The notes: generated from the sequence alone by a model not told the origin. Shown: positions 1 to 8,579, counted from the stretch's first letter. The stretch: 64,000 nt of DNA from Streptomyces shenzhenensis (GCF_021462265.1 NZ_JAJONF010000002.1:372001-436000), one strand, 5' to 3'. Program-made: numbers and translations.

Positions 1-1
1 C

Positions 2-1753
2 GGCCTGGCGGCCCGGCTGGTGACCGACGCGCCGATCATTGAGGCGGCCCCGACACCGCTGCGCGCCGTACAGCACCTCCTGCTCCCGCTCACTCCCGGA
101 CGTACCCTCGTCGTCGACAAGATCGCGGCGCTGCACACCTCACGCGACCCCGCGATCGGCGATCCCCTGCGGGCCGCCGTCGACCGGGTCGCCGCCGCTC
201 CCGGTTTCGGCTCTCTCCTCGAATCGCACCGCAAGGCGTGGGAACACCTCTGGCGGCAGGCCGAGCTGGACGTCCCCGGCCGGGCCGGCCGGATCCTGCG
301 GCTGCACCTCTTCCACGTACTGCAGACCCTGTCCCCGCACACGGCGGACCTGGACGTGGGGGTACCGGCCCGTGGACTGCACGGCGAGGCGTACCGCGGC
401 CACGTCTTCTGGGACGAGCTGTTCGTCCTGCCCTTCCTCAACCTGCACTTCCCGGAGGTCTCGCGCGCGCTGCTCCGCTACCGGTACCGGCGTCTGGGCC
501 AGGCCCGCGCGGCCGCCGCCGCGCTGGGCCGGCGCGGTGCGCTGTACCCCTGGCAGAGCGGCAGCGACGGCCGTGAGGAGTCCCAGGAACTGCACCTCAA
601 CCCCCGCTCGGGGCGCTGGCTCCCGGACCACTCACGGCTGCAGTGGCACGTCGGCTCGGCGGTCGCCTACAACGTGTGGCAGTACTGCGAGGCGACCGGC
701 GACACCGGCTTCCGGGACACCGAGGGCGCCGAGACGCTCCTGCAGATCGCCCGCTTCTGGGCCGACTCGGCCACCTGGGACGACCGGCTCGGCCGCCACC
801 GCATCCGCGGTGTGGTCGGGCCCGACGAATACCACGACGCCTACCCGGACGCACCGGAACCCGGCCTCGACGACAACGCCTACACCAACGTCACCGCCGC
901 CTGGGTGCTCAGCCGCGCCCTCGAACTGCTGCGGACACTGCCCGAGCCGCGTCGCCGTGAACTCGCCGGCCGCACCGGCCTGGACGACGGCGAACTCGAA
1001 CGCTGGGAGGAGGTGTCCCACACCCTGCACATCCCCTTCCACGACGGCGTCATCAGCCAGTTCGAGGGCTACGGCGACCTCGCCGAACTCGACTGGGCCG
1101 GCTACCGCGAGCGCTACGACGACATCCGCCGCCTCGACCGGATCCTGGAGGCGGAAGGCGACAGCGTCAACCGCTACAAGGCGTCCAAGCAGGCCGATGT
1201 CCTGATGCTCGGCTATCTCTTCTCACCTGCCGAACTCCGCTCCCTCTTCGAGCGGCTGGGGCACCCGCTGGACGACAGGACCTGGGTGCGCACGGTCGAC
1301 TACTACCTGCGCCGCACCAGTCACGGCTCCACCCTCAGCGGCCTGGTCCACGGCTGGGTCCTGGCCCGCGCCCGGCGCGCGAACGCGTGGGCCTTCGTCC
1401 AGGAGGCCCTGCGCGGCGACATCGCCGACCTCCAGGGCGGCACCACCGGGGAAGGCATCCACCTCGGTGCGATGGCGGGCACCCTCGACCTCGTCCAGCG
1501 GGGACTGACCGGACTGGAGACCCGCGAAGGGGCGCTCTGGCTCGACCCCGTGCCGCTGCCGGAACTCTCCTCGTACGCGGTGTCCCTTCGCTACCAGGGG
1601 CACTGGGGCGTACGGCTGCGCCTGCGGCGAGGACGGCTGGAGATGCTGGTGCCCGCCTCGGACCGGTCGTCGATCTGCGTCCGCCTCCCGGACCGCGCGA
1701 TCCGCGTGGAGGCCGGGGACACCTGCCGGCTGGTCCTTGCGGACGGTGCCTGA
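2..1753 (+). CDS. Glycoside hydrolase family 65 phosphorylase (5' part outside window)
   Basis: Probable disaccharide phosphorylase (trehalose, maltose or kojibiose type), which cleaves an alpha-glucoside with phosphate in the cytoplasm. The reading frame is open through the left edge, so the N-terminal part of the usual 750-800 residues is missing. The catalytic (alpha/alpha)6 barrel is present. It includes the family motif VVGPDEYHDAY, whose Glu is the general acid in characterised GH65 enzymes, and the KQADVLMLGYLF segment near the phosphate site. A small beta domain ends the protein. Many Streptomyces fuse GH65 to a beta-phosphoglucomutase domain; none follows here, and any N-terminal fusion would be out of view. 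Substrate cannot be decided. No hypoxia-type box is visible for this gene. Confidence 0.88.
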   Translation, partial: GLAARLVTDAPIIEAAPTPLRAVQHLLLPLTPGRTLVVDKIAALHTSRDPAIGDPLRAAVDRVAAAPGFGSLLESHRKAWEHLWRQAELDVPGRAGRILRLHLFHVLQTLSPHTADLDVGVPARGLHGEAYRGHVFWDELFVLPFLNLHFPEVSRALLRYRYRRLGQARAAAAALGRRGALYPWQSGSDGREESQELHLNPRSGRWLPDHSRLQWHVGSAVAYNVWQYCEATGDTGFRDTEGAETLLQIARFWADSATWDDRLGRHRIRGVVGPDEYHDAYPDAPEPGLDDNAYTNVTAAWVLSRALELLRTLPEPRRRELAGRTGLDDGELERWEEVSHTLHIPFHDGVISQFEGYGDLAELDWAGYRERYDDIRRLDRILEAEGDSVNRYKASKQADVLMLGYLFSPAELRSLFERLGHPLDDRTWVRTVDYYLRRTSHGSTLSGLVHGWVLARARRANAWAFVQEALRGDIADLQGGTTGEGIHLGAMAGTLDLVQRGLTGLETREGALWLDPVPLPELSSYAVSLRYQGHWGVRLRLRRGRLEMLVPASDRSSICVRLPDRAIRVEAGDTCRLVLADGA

Positions 1754-1762
1754 GGAGTGAGA

Positions 1763-1791
1763 GAACCGTCTCAGAGGGGACTGAGAGGTTC
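1763..1791 (+). terminator. Stem-loop after the GH65 gene
   Basis: GAACCGTCTCAG pairs with CTGAGAGGTTC across a 6-nt loop, with one bulged G. It sits 10 nt after the GH65 stop and 60 nt before the next start, so it is probably a terminator or an mRNA processing hairpin. There is no T-tract, as is common in Streptomyces. Confidence 0.5.
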
Positions 1792-1850
1792 CTGTGCAAG
1801 TCTGAGACGCCCGTGTATCCATCGTGACCATCTCATCCGAGGATTTGTTG

Positions 1851-2366
1851 ATGTCCCTGATAAACGGCTTGCCCGCCCATGTCCTGTTCGTGCACATCGT
1901 CGTGGTGCTCGTCCCGCTGGCCGCGCTGGCGCTCGTGGCCGCGGCGATCTCTCCGCGAGTCGCCCGGCGCATGGGCGTGGTGCTGCCGGTCCTGGCCCTG
2001 GTCGCGCTGGTCTGCGTGCCGCTCACGACCCAGGCCGGCGAATGGCTGGAGCGGCACGTCGACGACAACGCCCTGGTGGAACGGCACGCCGAGCTCGGGG
2101 ACGGGCTGCTCCCCTGGGCCTTGGGCCTGTTCGTCCTGGCGGCCCTGGTCTGGTGGGGTGCCCGCGCCACCTCCGAGGCTCGGCAGGACGCCAAGGGCGC
2201 GGGCTTCTGGTCCGGCACGCCGGTGCGCGTGGCGGCGATGGTCCTCTCGGTCGTGGTGGCGGCGGGCGCCGTGGTGGACGTCTACCGCATCGGCGACTCG
2301 GGTGCCAAGGCGGCATGGCACGACGGCTTCTCCAAGACCGCCTCCCACGGAGACGCGGACGACTGA
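1851..2366 (+). CDS. DUF2231 membrane protein
   Basis: About 171 residues with four predicted membrane spans: one starting near residue 10, one at 40-60, one near 85-105 and one near 125-145. The N-terminal motif INGLPAHVLFVHIVVVLVPL is typical of DUF2231, whose function is unknown; some members sit near haem or redox proteins. I chose the ATG preceded by GAGGA with a 7-nt gap. A GTG 27 nt upstream is in frame but has no ribosome site. It is followed by a hairpin and the boxed promoter of doxX, so the two genes are probably transcribed separately. Confidence 0.75.
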   Translation: MSLINGLPAHVLFVHIVVVLVPLAALALVAAAISPRVARRMGVVLPVLALVALVCVPLTTQAGEWLERHVDDNALVERHAELGDGLLPWALGLFVLAALVWWGARATSEARQDAKGAGFWSGTPVRVAAMVLSVVVAAGAVVDVYRIGDSGAKAAWHDGFSKTASHGDADD

Positions 2367-2394
2367 GGTTCCCTGCGCCAGCTGACGGGTACTC

Positions 2395-2419
2395 AACGTC
2401 CCTCGCCAAGAGGGACGTT
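2395..2419. repeat. Perfect 10-bp inverted repeat overlapping the doxX operator
   Basis: AACGTCCCTC and GAGGGACGTT flank a 5-nt spacer. The right arm overlaps the distal regulator box of the doxX promoter. It may act as terminator for the DUF2231 gene, as an additional operator, or both. Confidence 0.55.
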
Positions 2420-2477
2420 CGGCCCCGTACGGCGGGCGGTGCGGCCCCCTGCGGGGCGGCCGCGACAGGGGGACATT
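2412..2477 (+). promoter_or_regulatory. Two-box promoter of doxX
   Basis: Boxes GGGACGTTCGGCCC (2412-2425) and GGGCGGTGCGGCCC (2434-2447) have starts 22 bp apart. Exactly 24 nt follow before GACATT+GA (2472-2479), the inferred -10. The predicted start of transcription lies near 2485, about 50 nt before doxX. Confidence 0.6.
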
Positions 2478-2534
2478 GAAGGTGCAACGAGTCGTCAGAT
2501 TCCCACGCACCACCCCCTGGAAGGGATGACCATC

Positions 2535-3161
2535 ATGGCAGTCCACCACGACCACCCCCGCCGGCACCTCGGGTTCCACCTCCCGTCGCTCCGCGGGACC
2601 GGGACGGCGCCCGCGTCCGGTGAGGTGGCGACCGCCGCGGCGACGGCGACCAGCGCGTACGCGCTCGCCGGGCTCCGCCTGCTGACCGGGTTCGTCTTCC
2701 TGTGGGCGTTCCTGGACAAGACCTTCGGGTTCGGCTACGCGACGCCGTCCGGCAAGGGCTGGATCGACGGCGGCTCGCCCACCAAGGGCTTCCTGAGCGG
2801 TGTCGCCGCGGGCCCGATGGAGTCGACGTTCCACGACTGGGCCGGACAGGGCTGGGCCGACTGGCTGTTCATGCTCGGCCTGCTCGGCATCGGCCTCGCG
2901 CTGATCGCGGGCATCGGCCTGCGCCTCACCGCGCTCGCCGGCACACTGATGATGGCGTTCATGTGGATCGCCGAGTGGCCGCCGGCCAAGCACCTCTCGG
3001 ACGGCTCGGCGAGCATGTCCAGCAACCCGTTCGCCGACTACCACCTCATCTACGCCGTCGTCCTCGTCGCCCTCGCGGCCGCGGGCGCCGGCACGGTCTG
3101 GGGCCTGGGCAAGGTCTGGGCCCGGCTGCCCTTCGTCGACCGCAACCGCTGGCTGCTCTGA
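2535..3161 (+). CDS. DoxX family membrane protein
   Basis: About 208 residues. After a polar N-terminus of about 40 residues come four membrane spans: LRLLTGFVFLWAFLDKTFGF, the LFMLGLLGIGLALIAGI region, LTALAGTLMMAFMWIAEW and the LIYAVVLVALAAAGAG region. This is the DoxX/thiosulfate-quinone oxidoreductase membrane-subunit fold. In mycobacteria DoxX works with SodA and SseA in a redox complex; those partners are not in this window. GGAAGGG at 2519-2525 fits the second of two nearby ATGs, so that one was chosen. Preceded by a two-box promoter and followed by a strong hairpin, it looks monocistronic. Confidence 0.8.
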   Translation: MAVHHDHPRRHLGFHLPSLRGTGTAPASGEVATAAATATSAYALAGLRLLTGFVFLWAFLDKTFGFGYATPSGKGWIDGGSPTKGFLSGVAAGPMESTFHDWAGQGWADWLFMLGLLGIGLALIAGIGLRLTALAGTLMMAFMWIAEWPPAKHLSDGSASMSSNPFADYHLIYAVVLVALAAAGAGTVWGLGKVWARLPFVDRNRWLL

Positions 3162-3180
3162 ACTCCGGGAACACCCAGCG

Positions 3181-3213
3181 ACACGGCAGGCCCCGCGACG
3201 GGGCCTGCCGTGT
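3181..3213 (+). terminator. Strong terminator after doxX
   Basis: ACACGGCAGGCCCCG and CGGGGCCTGCCGTGT form a perfect 15-bp stem with a 3-nt loop, 20 nt after the doxX stop and facing the convergent Usp gene. Confidence 0.85.
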
Positions 3214-3479
3214 TGTCGTACCGGTGGCCGAAGCCTGCCGTGTCGTACCGGTGGCCTGAGGCGACGCGCTCACGTCACTCCTCGGGCGACATGCCGATCG
3301 CCCCGCACAGGGTGCGGAAGACTCCAGGCAGCCCGTCGTGTCGACCGCGATCCCCTTGCCGTCCGCCGCGCACAGCGCCGCGTCCAGGACCAGCGGGCGC
3401 AGAGCGCCCCGCCGCGGCCCTGGCAGGCGCGGGGTCCGCAGGCGAGCGCGTTTGCGCCCCGGCCCCGGCCCCGGGGAAG
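3214..3479. other. Convergent intergenic region, no intact gene
   Basis: Contains a duplicated CGTACCGGTGGCC (near 3227 and 3246) and then GC-rich sequence without a convincing start. On the minus strand, short stretches in two different frames look protein-like and end in a stop near 3280. This could be a decayed gene end, but I cannot name a family. Confidence 0.35.
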
Positions 3480-4370
3480 TCACTCGTGCGGCACGATCGC
3501 GACCGGGCAGCGGACGTGGTGCATGACGGCGTGTGCGACGGGTCCGGTGTGCGGGCCCAGCCGGGCCGGCCGGATCCGGCGGCCGACGGCCAGCAGACCG
3601 GCGTCCTGCGCGGCGCACAGCAGCCGCTGCGCCGGGTGCCCCTCCTCCGGCTGCTCGACGATCTCCACGGCGGGGAACTTCTCCCGCCACGGGGCGAGCA
3701 CCGAGTGCAGGGCCTGCCGGGCCGCGTCCTCCGCCTCCCGGTGCGCCCCGGCCTCCGCGGTGGCCCGCATCAGCGGCAGCCGCCAGGCGTACACCGCCCG
3801 CAGGGGCGCGCCGCGCAGGGCCGCGTTCTCGAAGGCGAACGCGAGCACCTGCTCGGCGGGCCGCACCGCGTCGACTCCGACGACCACGGCACGGTACGGG
3901 GTGTCCGCCGACCGGCGCCCCCCGGTGTCCAGGACGTGTTCGTCCTCGAGGGCATGGTCAGCGCGGACGAGCACCACGGGCCGTTCCGCCCGGGTCACCG
4001 TCTGCAGCGCCACCGAACCGGCCAGGAACCCGCCGAACCCGCTGAACGCCCGGCTGCCGAGCACCAGCATCTCCCCGGCGTCACCCGCGGCGAGGAGTGA
4101 CTCGGCGGCGGGCCGGGGGATCTGCTCCGCGCTGAGGTACAGCTTCGGATACCGCTCGTTGATCTCGGCCAGGGCGTCGCGCAGGATCCGGCGGGCCCAG
4201 TGGCGCGGAACCGAGAGTTCCGGCAGTTCCGACTCACCGCCAACCGGTACCTCGGCCGCGTACACCAGGCGCAGCGGCAAGCCGCGCCGCAAGGCCTCGC
4301 GCGCCGCCCAGTCGGCGGCGGTGAGGCTCTCCCGCGATCCGTCCAGTCCTACGACTACAGGGCGAAGCAC
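3480..4370 (-). CDS. Universal stress protein, two UspA domains
   Basis: About 296 residues with tandem UspA folds. Domain 1 begins RPVVVGLDGSRESLTAADWA and has the ATP-site glycine region VLGSRAFSGFGGFLAGSVA. Domain 2 begins YRAVVVGVDAVRPAEQ and ends GPVAHAVMHHVRCPVAIVPH. Domain 2 has IRPARLGPHTGPVAHAV in place of the usual GxRGxGG...GSVS loop, so it may not bind ATP. Tandem Usps of this type are DosR-regulon members in mycobacteria (Rv2623, Rv1996). The GTG start follows a purine-rich GAGAGGTGAGG stretch; longer in-frame starts lack a site. A two-box promoter lies upstream. Confidence 0.9.
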   Translation of the reverse strand: MLRPVVVGLDGSRESLTAADWAAREALRRGLPLRLVYAAEVPVGGESELPELSVPRHWARRILRDALAEINERYPKLYLSAEQIPRPAAESLLAAGDAGEMLVLGSRAFSGFGGFLAGSVALQTVTRAERPVVLVRADHALEDEHVLDTGGRRSADTPYRAVVVGVDAVRPAEQVLAFAFENAALRGAPLRAVYAWRLPLMRATAEAGAHREAEDAARQALHSVLAPWREKFPAVEIVEQPEEGHPAQRLLCAAQDAGLLAVGRRIRPARLGPHTGPVAHAVMHHVRCPVAIVPHE

Positions 4371-4428
4371 GACCCTCACCTCTCTCGGATCCGCGCCCGC
4401 GTCCGGGTGGTGCAGGCTCCGTAGCACC

Positions 4429-4494
4429 AGCGTTATCCGCGCGGCGCCGGCCCGGGCAGGGGCTCTCCGGCCCCGGGAGCGGGCCGAAGGTCCC
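4429..4494 (-). promoter_or_regulatory. Two-box promoter of the Usp gene
   Basis: Plus-strand boxes are GGGCTCTCCGGCCC (4460-4473, proximal) and GGGCCGAAGGTCCC (4481-4494, distal), 21 bp apart. On the minus strand AACGCT+GG (4434-4427) follows 25 nt after the proximal box. Confidence 0.6.
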
Positions 4495-4568
4495 TCAGGG
4501 CCGGCGGGCGGACCAGCGGGGCCTTCCCCGATGCGATGCGGGTCGCCCGGCCGGTCACCGCCGTCGCC

Positions 4569-6878
4569 TCACGGCGCCAGCGAGAAGTAGTTCTCCTCTT
4601 CCTGGGTGAAGTGCAGGCGCAGCACGGTGTGCAGCCCGTACAGGCAGGCCCGCAGGTCGTCGAGTTGCTCCGGGGCCAGCGGGCCCGCCGTACCGGCGAG
4701 CGTGAGGTGGGTGGCGATGCGGCGGGCGAGGCGTTCGATCTCGACGTGGGCGCGGCTCATCGTGGCGGTGGCCTCCGGGCCGCCGAGAGCGGGGGCGAGC
4801 GCCGGGTAGAGCTCGTGCTCCTCCGCGTGCTCGTGCGGCAGCAGCCGCTCGGTGAGCAGCCGGTGGACCTCCGCCACCGCCGCGAGGGAGTCCGGTCCGG
4901 CGTCGGAGGAGAGACGGTCGGCGGCGGAGCGCACGGCCTCCAGCACGTCCCGCAGGTCGTCGTGCTCGGCCGCGAAGCGGTGGATGAGCGCCTCCGTGGC
5001 GGGCTGCAGAGCCGGTCGCGCCGCCCGGTCGTCGCCCAGCGCCCGCAGGGCGTTGAGGATCACCAGGACGTCGATCCCTTCCTGGAGGAGAGCGCCGGCG
5101 GCGGGCGGGAGCAGACCGACGGCGGCCGCGGCCATCGCGGCCAGGGAGAGCGCCATCCCGCCGAGCGCGCTCTGCACGGCGATGCGCCGGGACCGTACGG
5201 CGACGGCGACCGCGTCGGCCAGGCGGTCCACCCGGTCGGTGGTCAGCACGACGTCGGCGGCCTCCGAGGACGCCGTGGCGCCGCGGGCCCCCATCGCCAC
5301 CCCGATGTCGGCCGCCGCGAGGGCGGGGGCGTCGTTCACGCCGTCGCCCACCATCACCGTGACGGCTCGGGCACGTTCCGCGCGGACCGCGGCGACCTTG
5401 TCGGCCGGGGCGAGCCCGGCCCGCACCTCGTCGAGGCCGAGCACGGCGCCGACTTCCAGGGCGGGCTCGGCCCGGTCGCCGGTGAGCATCACGAGCCGTT
5501 CGACGCCAGCCGCGCGCAGCCGGCGCAGGGTGCGCGGCGCGTCGGGGCGCAGCGGGTCGTGCAGCAGGACGGCACCGACGGGGCGGTCGTCGACGCTCAG
5601 CCAGGCAACGGCGGCCCCGTCGAGCAGGGCCCGGTTGTCCACCGCGCGGACCCACTCCGGCTTCTCCGTGACGGCGCCGAGACGGCCCACCGCCATCCGC
5701 CGGCCCGCGAGCGTGCCGGTCGCGCCCCGGCCGGGCTCCTCCGACACGTCCGCCGGCACGGACAGCCGCAGGCCCCGCTCCCGGGCCGAGTCCACCACCG
5801 CCTGCGCCAGCACGTGCGGTGAGTACTGGTCGATCGAGGCGGCCAGCCGCAGCACCTGGCTGGACTGCCAGCCCGGCGCGGCGACCACGTCGAGAACCCG
5901 GGGATGTCCCTCGGTGAGCGTGCCGGTCTTGTCCAGGAGCAGGGTCCGGGCCCGGCCCAGTGCCTCCAGCGACCCGCCGTCCCGGACCAGCACACCGAGC
6001 CGCGAGGTCCGCGACATTCCGCACACGATGGCCACCGGAGCCGCCAGCAGCAGCGGGCACGGCGTGGCGACCACCAGGACGGCCACCGCGCGCACGGCGG
6101 AACCGGACACCAGCCAGGCCAGCCCCGCGGCCGCCAGGGACAGCGGCAGGAACCAGGCCGCGTACCGGTCGGCCAGCCGGACGACGGGCGCGGACTCGGC
6201 ACCGGCCTGCCGGGCCAGCCGTACGATGCCGGCGTACGTGCTGTCCTGCTCGGTCGCCGTGGCGCGCATCTCGAACGCGCCGCCGGCGTTCACGACACCG
6301 CTGCGCACCGACTCGCCGGACGGGCGCCGCACGGTCAGCGGCTCCCCGGTGAGCACCGATTCGTCCAGCACCGCCGTGTCTCCGGCGACATGGCCGTCGA
6401 CCGGGACGACCTCACCCGGGCCGACCACGAGCAGGTCGCCGGGCACCACGTCGGCCGACGGCACGGTGCGCACCTCGGTGCCGGTGCGCCGCCGTGCGGT
6501 ACGGGGCGCGTGTTCCAGCAGGGCACGCAGGTCCCGGGAGGCGCGTCGCTGTGCCACCGACTCCAGGGTGCGGCCGGTGGCGAGCATGAGCGCGATCAGC
6601 GCCCCGGCCAGGTACTCGCCGACGACCAGGGTGCCGCCCAGCGCCACCACCGCGATCAGGTCCACACCCGCCTGTCCGCGGCGCAGGGCCTGCACGACCC
6701 AGGCGACGGCGGGGACGACGGCGGCGACCGTGCCGAGCGCCCAGCACAGGTCGGCGAGGCCACGGGCGTCCATCAGCCAGGCGATGGCGCCGGCGGCGAG
6801 CGCGACGGTCGTGACCGCCAGGAGAGCCGGTTCGGCGCCCGGGAGCCTGAACGGCCTGTTCCGCGGTGCGTGGTTCAT
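4569..6878 (-). CDS. P1B-type metal ATPase with C-terminal hemerythrin domain (P1B-5 type)
   Basis: About 769 residues. The N-terminal 600 residues are a P1B-type transporter: membrane helices, an actuator domain with DESVLTGEP, the metal-site helix motif TPCPLLLA, phosphorylation motif DKTGTLT, MLTGD and GDGVNDAPAL. From about residue 625 comes a hemerythrin-like four-helix domain with His/Glu ligand candidates in AAEHDDLR, LLPHEHAEEHELYP, MSRAHVEIERL and LHFTQEEENYF. TPCP plus a C-terminal hemerythrin is the signature of P1B-5 ATPases, linked to Ni and Fe export and oxygen sensing. No N-terminal CxxC metal-binding domain is present. The ATG overlaps the stop of a small upstream ORF (ATGA). 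Metal specificity is inferred from motif only. Confidence 0.88.
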   Translation of the reverse strand: MNHAPRNRPFRLPGAEPALLAVTTVALAAGAIAWLMDARGLADLCWALGTVAAVVPAVAWVVQALRRGQAGVDLIAVVALGGTLVVGEYLAGALIALMLATGRTLESVAQRRASRDLRALLEHAPRTARRRTGTEVRTVPSADVVPGDLLVVGPGEVVPVDGHVAGDTAVLDESVLTGEPLTVRRPSGESVRSGVVNAGGAFEMRATATEQDSTYAGIVRLARQAGAESAPVVRLADRYAAWFLPLSLAAAGLAWLVSGSAVRAVAVLVVATPCPLLLAAPVAIVCGMSRTSRLGVLVRDGGSLEALGRARTLLLDKTGTLTEGHPRVLDVVAAPGWQSSQVLRLAASIDQYSPHVLAQAVVDSARERGLRLSVPADVSEEPGRGATGTLAGRRMAVGRLGAVTEKPEWVRAVDNRALLDGAAVAWLSVDDRPVGAVLLHDPLRPDAPRTLRRLRAAGVERLVMLTGDRAEPALEVGAVLGLDEVRAGLAPADKVAAVRAERARAVTVMVGDGVNDAPALAAADIGVAMGARGATASSEAADVVLTTDRVDRLADAVAVAVRSRRIAVQSALGGMALSLAAMAAAAVGLLPPAAGALLQEGIDVLVILNALRALGDDRAARPALQPATEALIHRFAAEHDDLRDVLEAVRSAADRLSSDAGPDSLAAVAEVHRLLTERLLPHEHAEEHELYPALAPALGGPEATATMSRAHVEIERLARRIATHLTLAGTAGPLAPEQLDDLRACLYGLHTVLRLHFTQEEENYFSLAP

Positions 6879-7060
6879 CGGCGGGCCTCGCTCGGGTGAC
6901 CACACGCCTTCAGCGGTGTGGGACGACGGTGACCGGACGCGCGGCACGGGCCGGGGGCGGTTCGGTACGAGGAGCTGGCGGCCGCCGTTTTCGGTTCTGC
7001 CGAGCGGACGGGCCGCGATCCGTGGCAGCCGTCGGACCCGGCGAACGCGGAACCGGTCAT
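6875..7060 (-). CDS. Possible 61-residue leader ORF coupled to the ATPase gene
   Basis: Starts at an ATG 8 nt after a perfect GGGAGG site. Its TGA overlaps the ATPase ATG, a classic coupling arrangement. The peptide has four Cys and four His residues, which could matter in a metal-related transcript, and no known domain. It is the first ORF downstream of the two-box promoter. It may be a true small protein, a regulatory leader peptide or fortuitous; codon bias is weaker than in its neighbours. Confidence 0.4.
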   Translation of the reverse strand: MTGSAFAGSDGCHGSRPVRSAEPKTAAASSSYRTAPGPCRASGHRRPTPLKACGHPSEARR

Positions 7061-7125
7061 GACGCACACCTCCCGTGTCGGAGCGACGGCCGGGGCAGGC
7101 ACGCCGCGTAGTGGTCTCCGATCCC

Positions 7126-7190
7126 AGCCTCCGTGCCCGCACAGCCTCCGCGGGAGGGCCGGTCGGTGCGCTGCCGGGACCGTACGGCCC
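7126..7190 (-). promoter_or_regulatory. Two-box promoter of the leader ORF and hemerythrin-ATPase
   Basis: Boxes on the plus strand are GGGCCGGTCGGTGC (7156-7169) and GGACCGTACGGCCC (7177-7190), 21 bp apart. Minus-strand GAGGCT+GG (7131-7124) lies exactly 24 nt after the proximal box. A third weaker match begins at 7201. Confidence 0.62.
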
Positions 7191-7489
7191 TGTGCGGGCG
7201 GGGCCGGTCAGACGGACGGCGGCACCGGGACCGCGCGGAGGGTGGCCGCCCGGCCGCACGCTGTCGCCGGTCCCGGTCCCGGTCCCGGTGCAGCGGGCAC
7301 AGGCCCCGCGGACAAAGGCAAGGGGCGGGCCGCGACGGCCCGCGTGGGCGACCGGCCCACGGCCGCGCCCTTCGGGGGACCCGCGCGCGCCGCCCTCCTC
7401 CTCGACGAGCGCGGCAGGCCGGCGCGCGGCGCGCGTGCCCAGCGCTCGAAGCCTCCTGGCCGGCGGCGTGCGGCGCGGCGGTCCGGGTC
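7191..7489. other. Intergenic stretch upstream of the ATPase promoter
   Basis: About 300 bases of GC-rich DNA between the promoter and the nitroreductase stop. It includes GGTCCCGGT repeats near 7260-7290. No gene with a plausible start was seen on either strand. Confidence 0.5.
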
Positions 7490-8479
7490 TCAGTCCTCGG
7501 GGACGCGTTCCTCCAGTGTCCGACCCGCCCTGCGCCGTGGTGACGCGGTTCCCTCGGGGCCGTAGCCCAGCCGGACCAGCATCTGGGCGTGCACCCGTCC
7601 GTCGTCCGGGACCCGGATGAGCTGTGCGCGCAGGTCGGGCCACTCCAGCGCCTGGTGCAGCAGCGAGGCGCGGACGCCGTGCGCGGTGGCGAGCAGCAGG
7701 ACACGTTCCAGCGCCTGGCCCGCCCGCAGCCAGTCGGCCCGCCGGTCGTGCGCGGTGGAGAGCACGGCGAGGACCGGACGCGCCTCGAAGGAGCGGGCGG
7801 GCAGCACCGCGGGACGGCGGTGCGCGCCGAAGTCCCGCATCGGGACGCGGTCCCGGTAGTCCTGCGGCCCGATCGCCCCGGGCGGCACACCGAGGCCCGA
7901 ACCGTCCGGCTCGTGCACCCAGCGGCGGCTTTCCGCCGCCCGCGCGCGATCCACCCGGTTGCGCTGCTCGGCCTCCCAGGTCAGGCGGAGCAGACGGTCG
8001 CATTCGGCGGGCTCCGAAAGGCTCAGCAGGGACCCTTCCGCGTGCGCGGTCTCGGCCAGTTCGGCGAACAGCGCGGCGGGAAGAGGCCGGCCGGAGAACG
8101 GCTGGCGGCTGCTGTGGCGGTGCCACACGGCGTCGTAGAGCCGTGGATCGACCGGGAACCGTACCGGGCCGCCGATGCGCAAGGTGGCCAGCAGATCCGG
8201 CTCGCCGGGCCGGGGGAGCAGCCGGGTGACCGGCTCCCACCCGCGGTGCGCCACCGCGACCCGCAGGTTGAGCAGCGCGCAGCCGAGGGACATGTGCAGC
8301 GCGCGCCCGGCCGGATCGGCGCGGCGCAGGGTGCGGCCGACGGCCGCGCGGATCTCCAGCGTGACCGGGTCCGGGGTGAGCCGGAACCGCCAGGGCTGCG
8401 TGTTGTGGACCGAGGGCGCGGCCACGGCCGCCGAGAGCAACTGCTCCAGGGTCGTGCGATCGAGGGCCGTGGTCTGCAT
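7490..8479 (-). CDS. Acg-type nitroreductase family protein
   Basis: About 329 residues, with two nitroreductase-like halves as in M. tuberculosis Acg (Rv2032). Family marks are AAPSVHNTQPWRFRL near residue 20, the HRHSSRQPFSGRPLP segment near 120, and the C-terminal RADWLRAGQALERVLLLAT plus LGYGPEG. Acg binds FMN but lacks normal nitroreductase activity and may sequester flavin. Paralogues occur at 9802 and 42069. The gene begins at an ATG close to a single-box promoter and is divergent from the CBS-BON gene at 8916. Confidence 0.85.
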   Translation of the reverse strand: MQTTALDRTTLEQLLSAAVAAPSVHNTQPWRFRLTPDPVTLEIRAAVGRTLRRADPAGRALHMSLGCALLNLRVAVAHRGWEPVTRLLPRPGEPDLLATLRIGGPVRFPVDPRLYDAVWHRHSSRQPFSGRPLPAALFAELAETAHAEGSLLSLSEPAECDRLLRLTWEAEQRNRVDRARAAESRRWVHEPDGSGLGVPPGAIGPQDYRDRVPMRDFGAHRRPAVLPARSFEARPVLAVLSTAHDRRADWLRAGQALERVLLLATAHGVRASLLHQALEWPDLRAQLIRVPDDGRVHAQMLVRLGYGPEGTASPRRRAGRTLEERVPED

Positions 8480-8535
8480 GAGGCCTCCTCTGCGTCCGGC
8501 GCCGGGTCGTCGGCGGGCCGTCGGGCGACCTGTCC

Positions 8536-8579
8536 AGCGTGGGCTCTTGGGGGCGGGTCGGGGAGGGGCCGAAGGGCCC
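8536..8579 (-). promoter_or_regulatory. Boxed promoter of the first nitroreductase gene
   Basis: Near-palindrome GGGCCGAAGGGCCC (8566-8579) is exactly 24 nt from minus-strand CACGCT+GG (8541-8534). A distal partner is only weakly visible near 8587. Confidence 0.62.

Noticed and set aside
1775..1818. Box and -10 for the DUF2231 gene
   Set aside because: GGGACTGAGAGGTTCC only loosely resembles the box and is better explained as part of the hairpin after the GH65 gene.
3214..3479. Protein-like fragments on the minus strand suggesting a pseudogene
   Set aside because: Fragments are short, in different frames, and match no family I can name. Kept only as a note in the intergenic entry.
4569..8240. 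A single open frame of 1223 codons on the minus strand
   Set aside because: Only the part from the ATG at 6878 has family motifs and a ribosome site. The upstream part runs antisense or out of frame through the nitroreductase gene and is a high-GC shadow.
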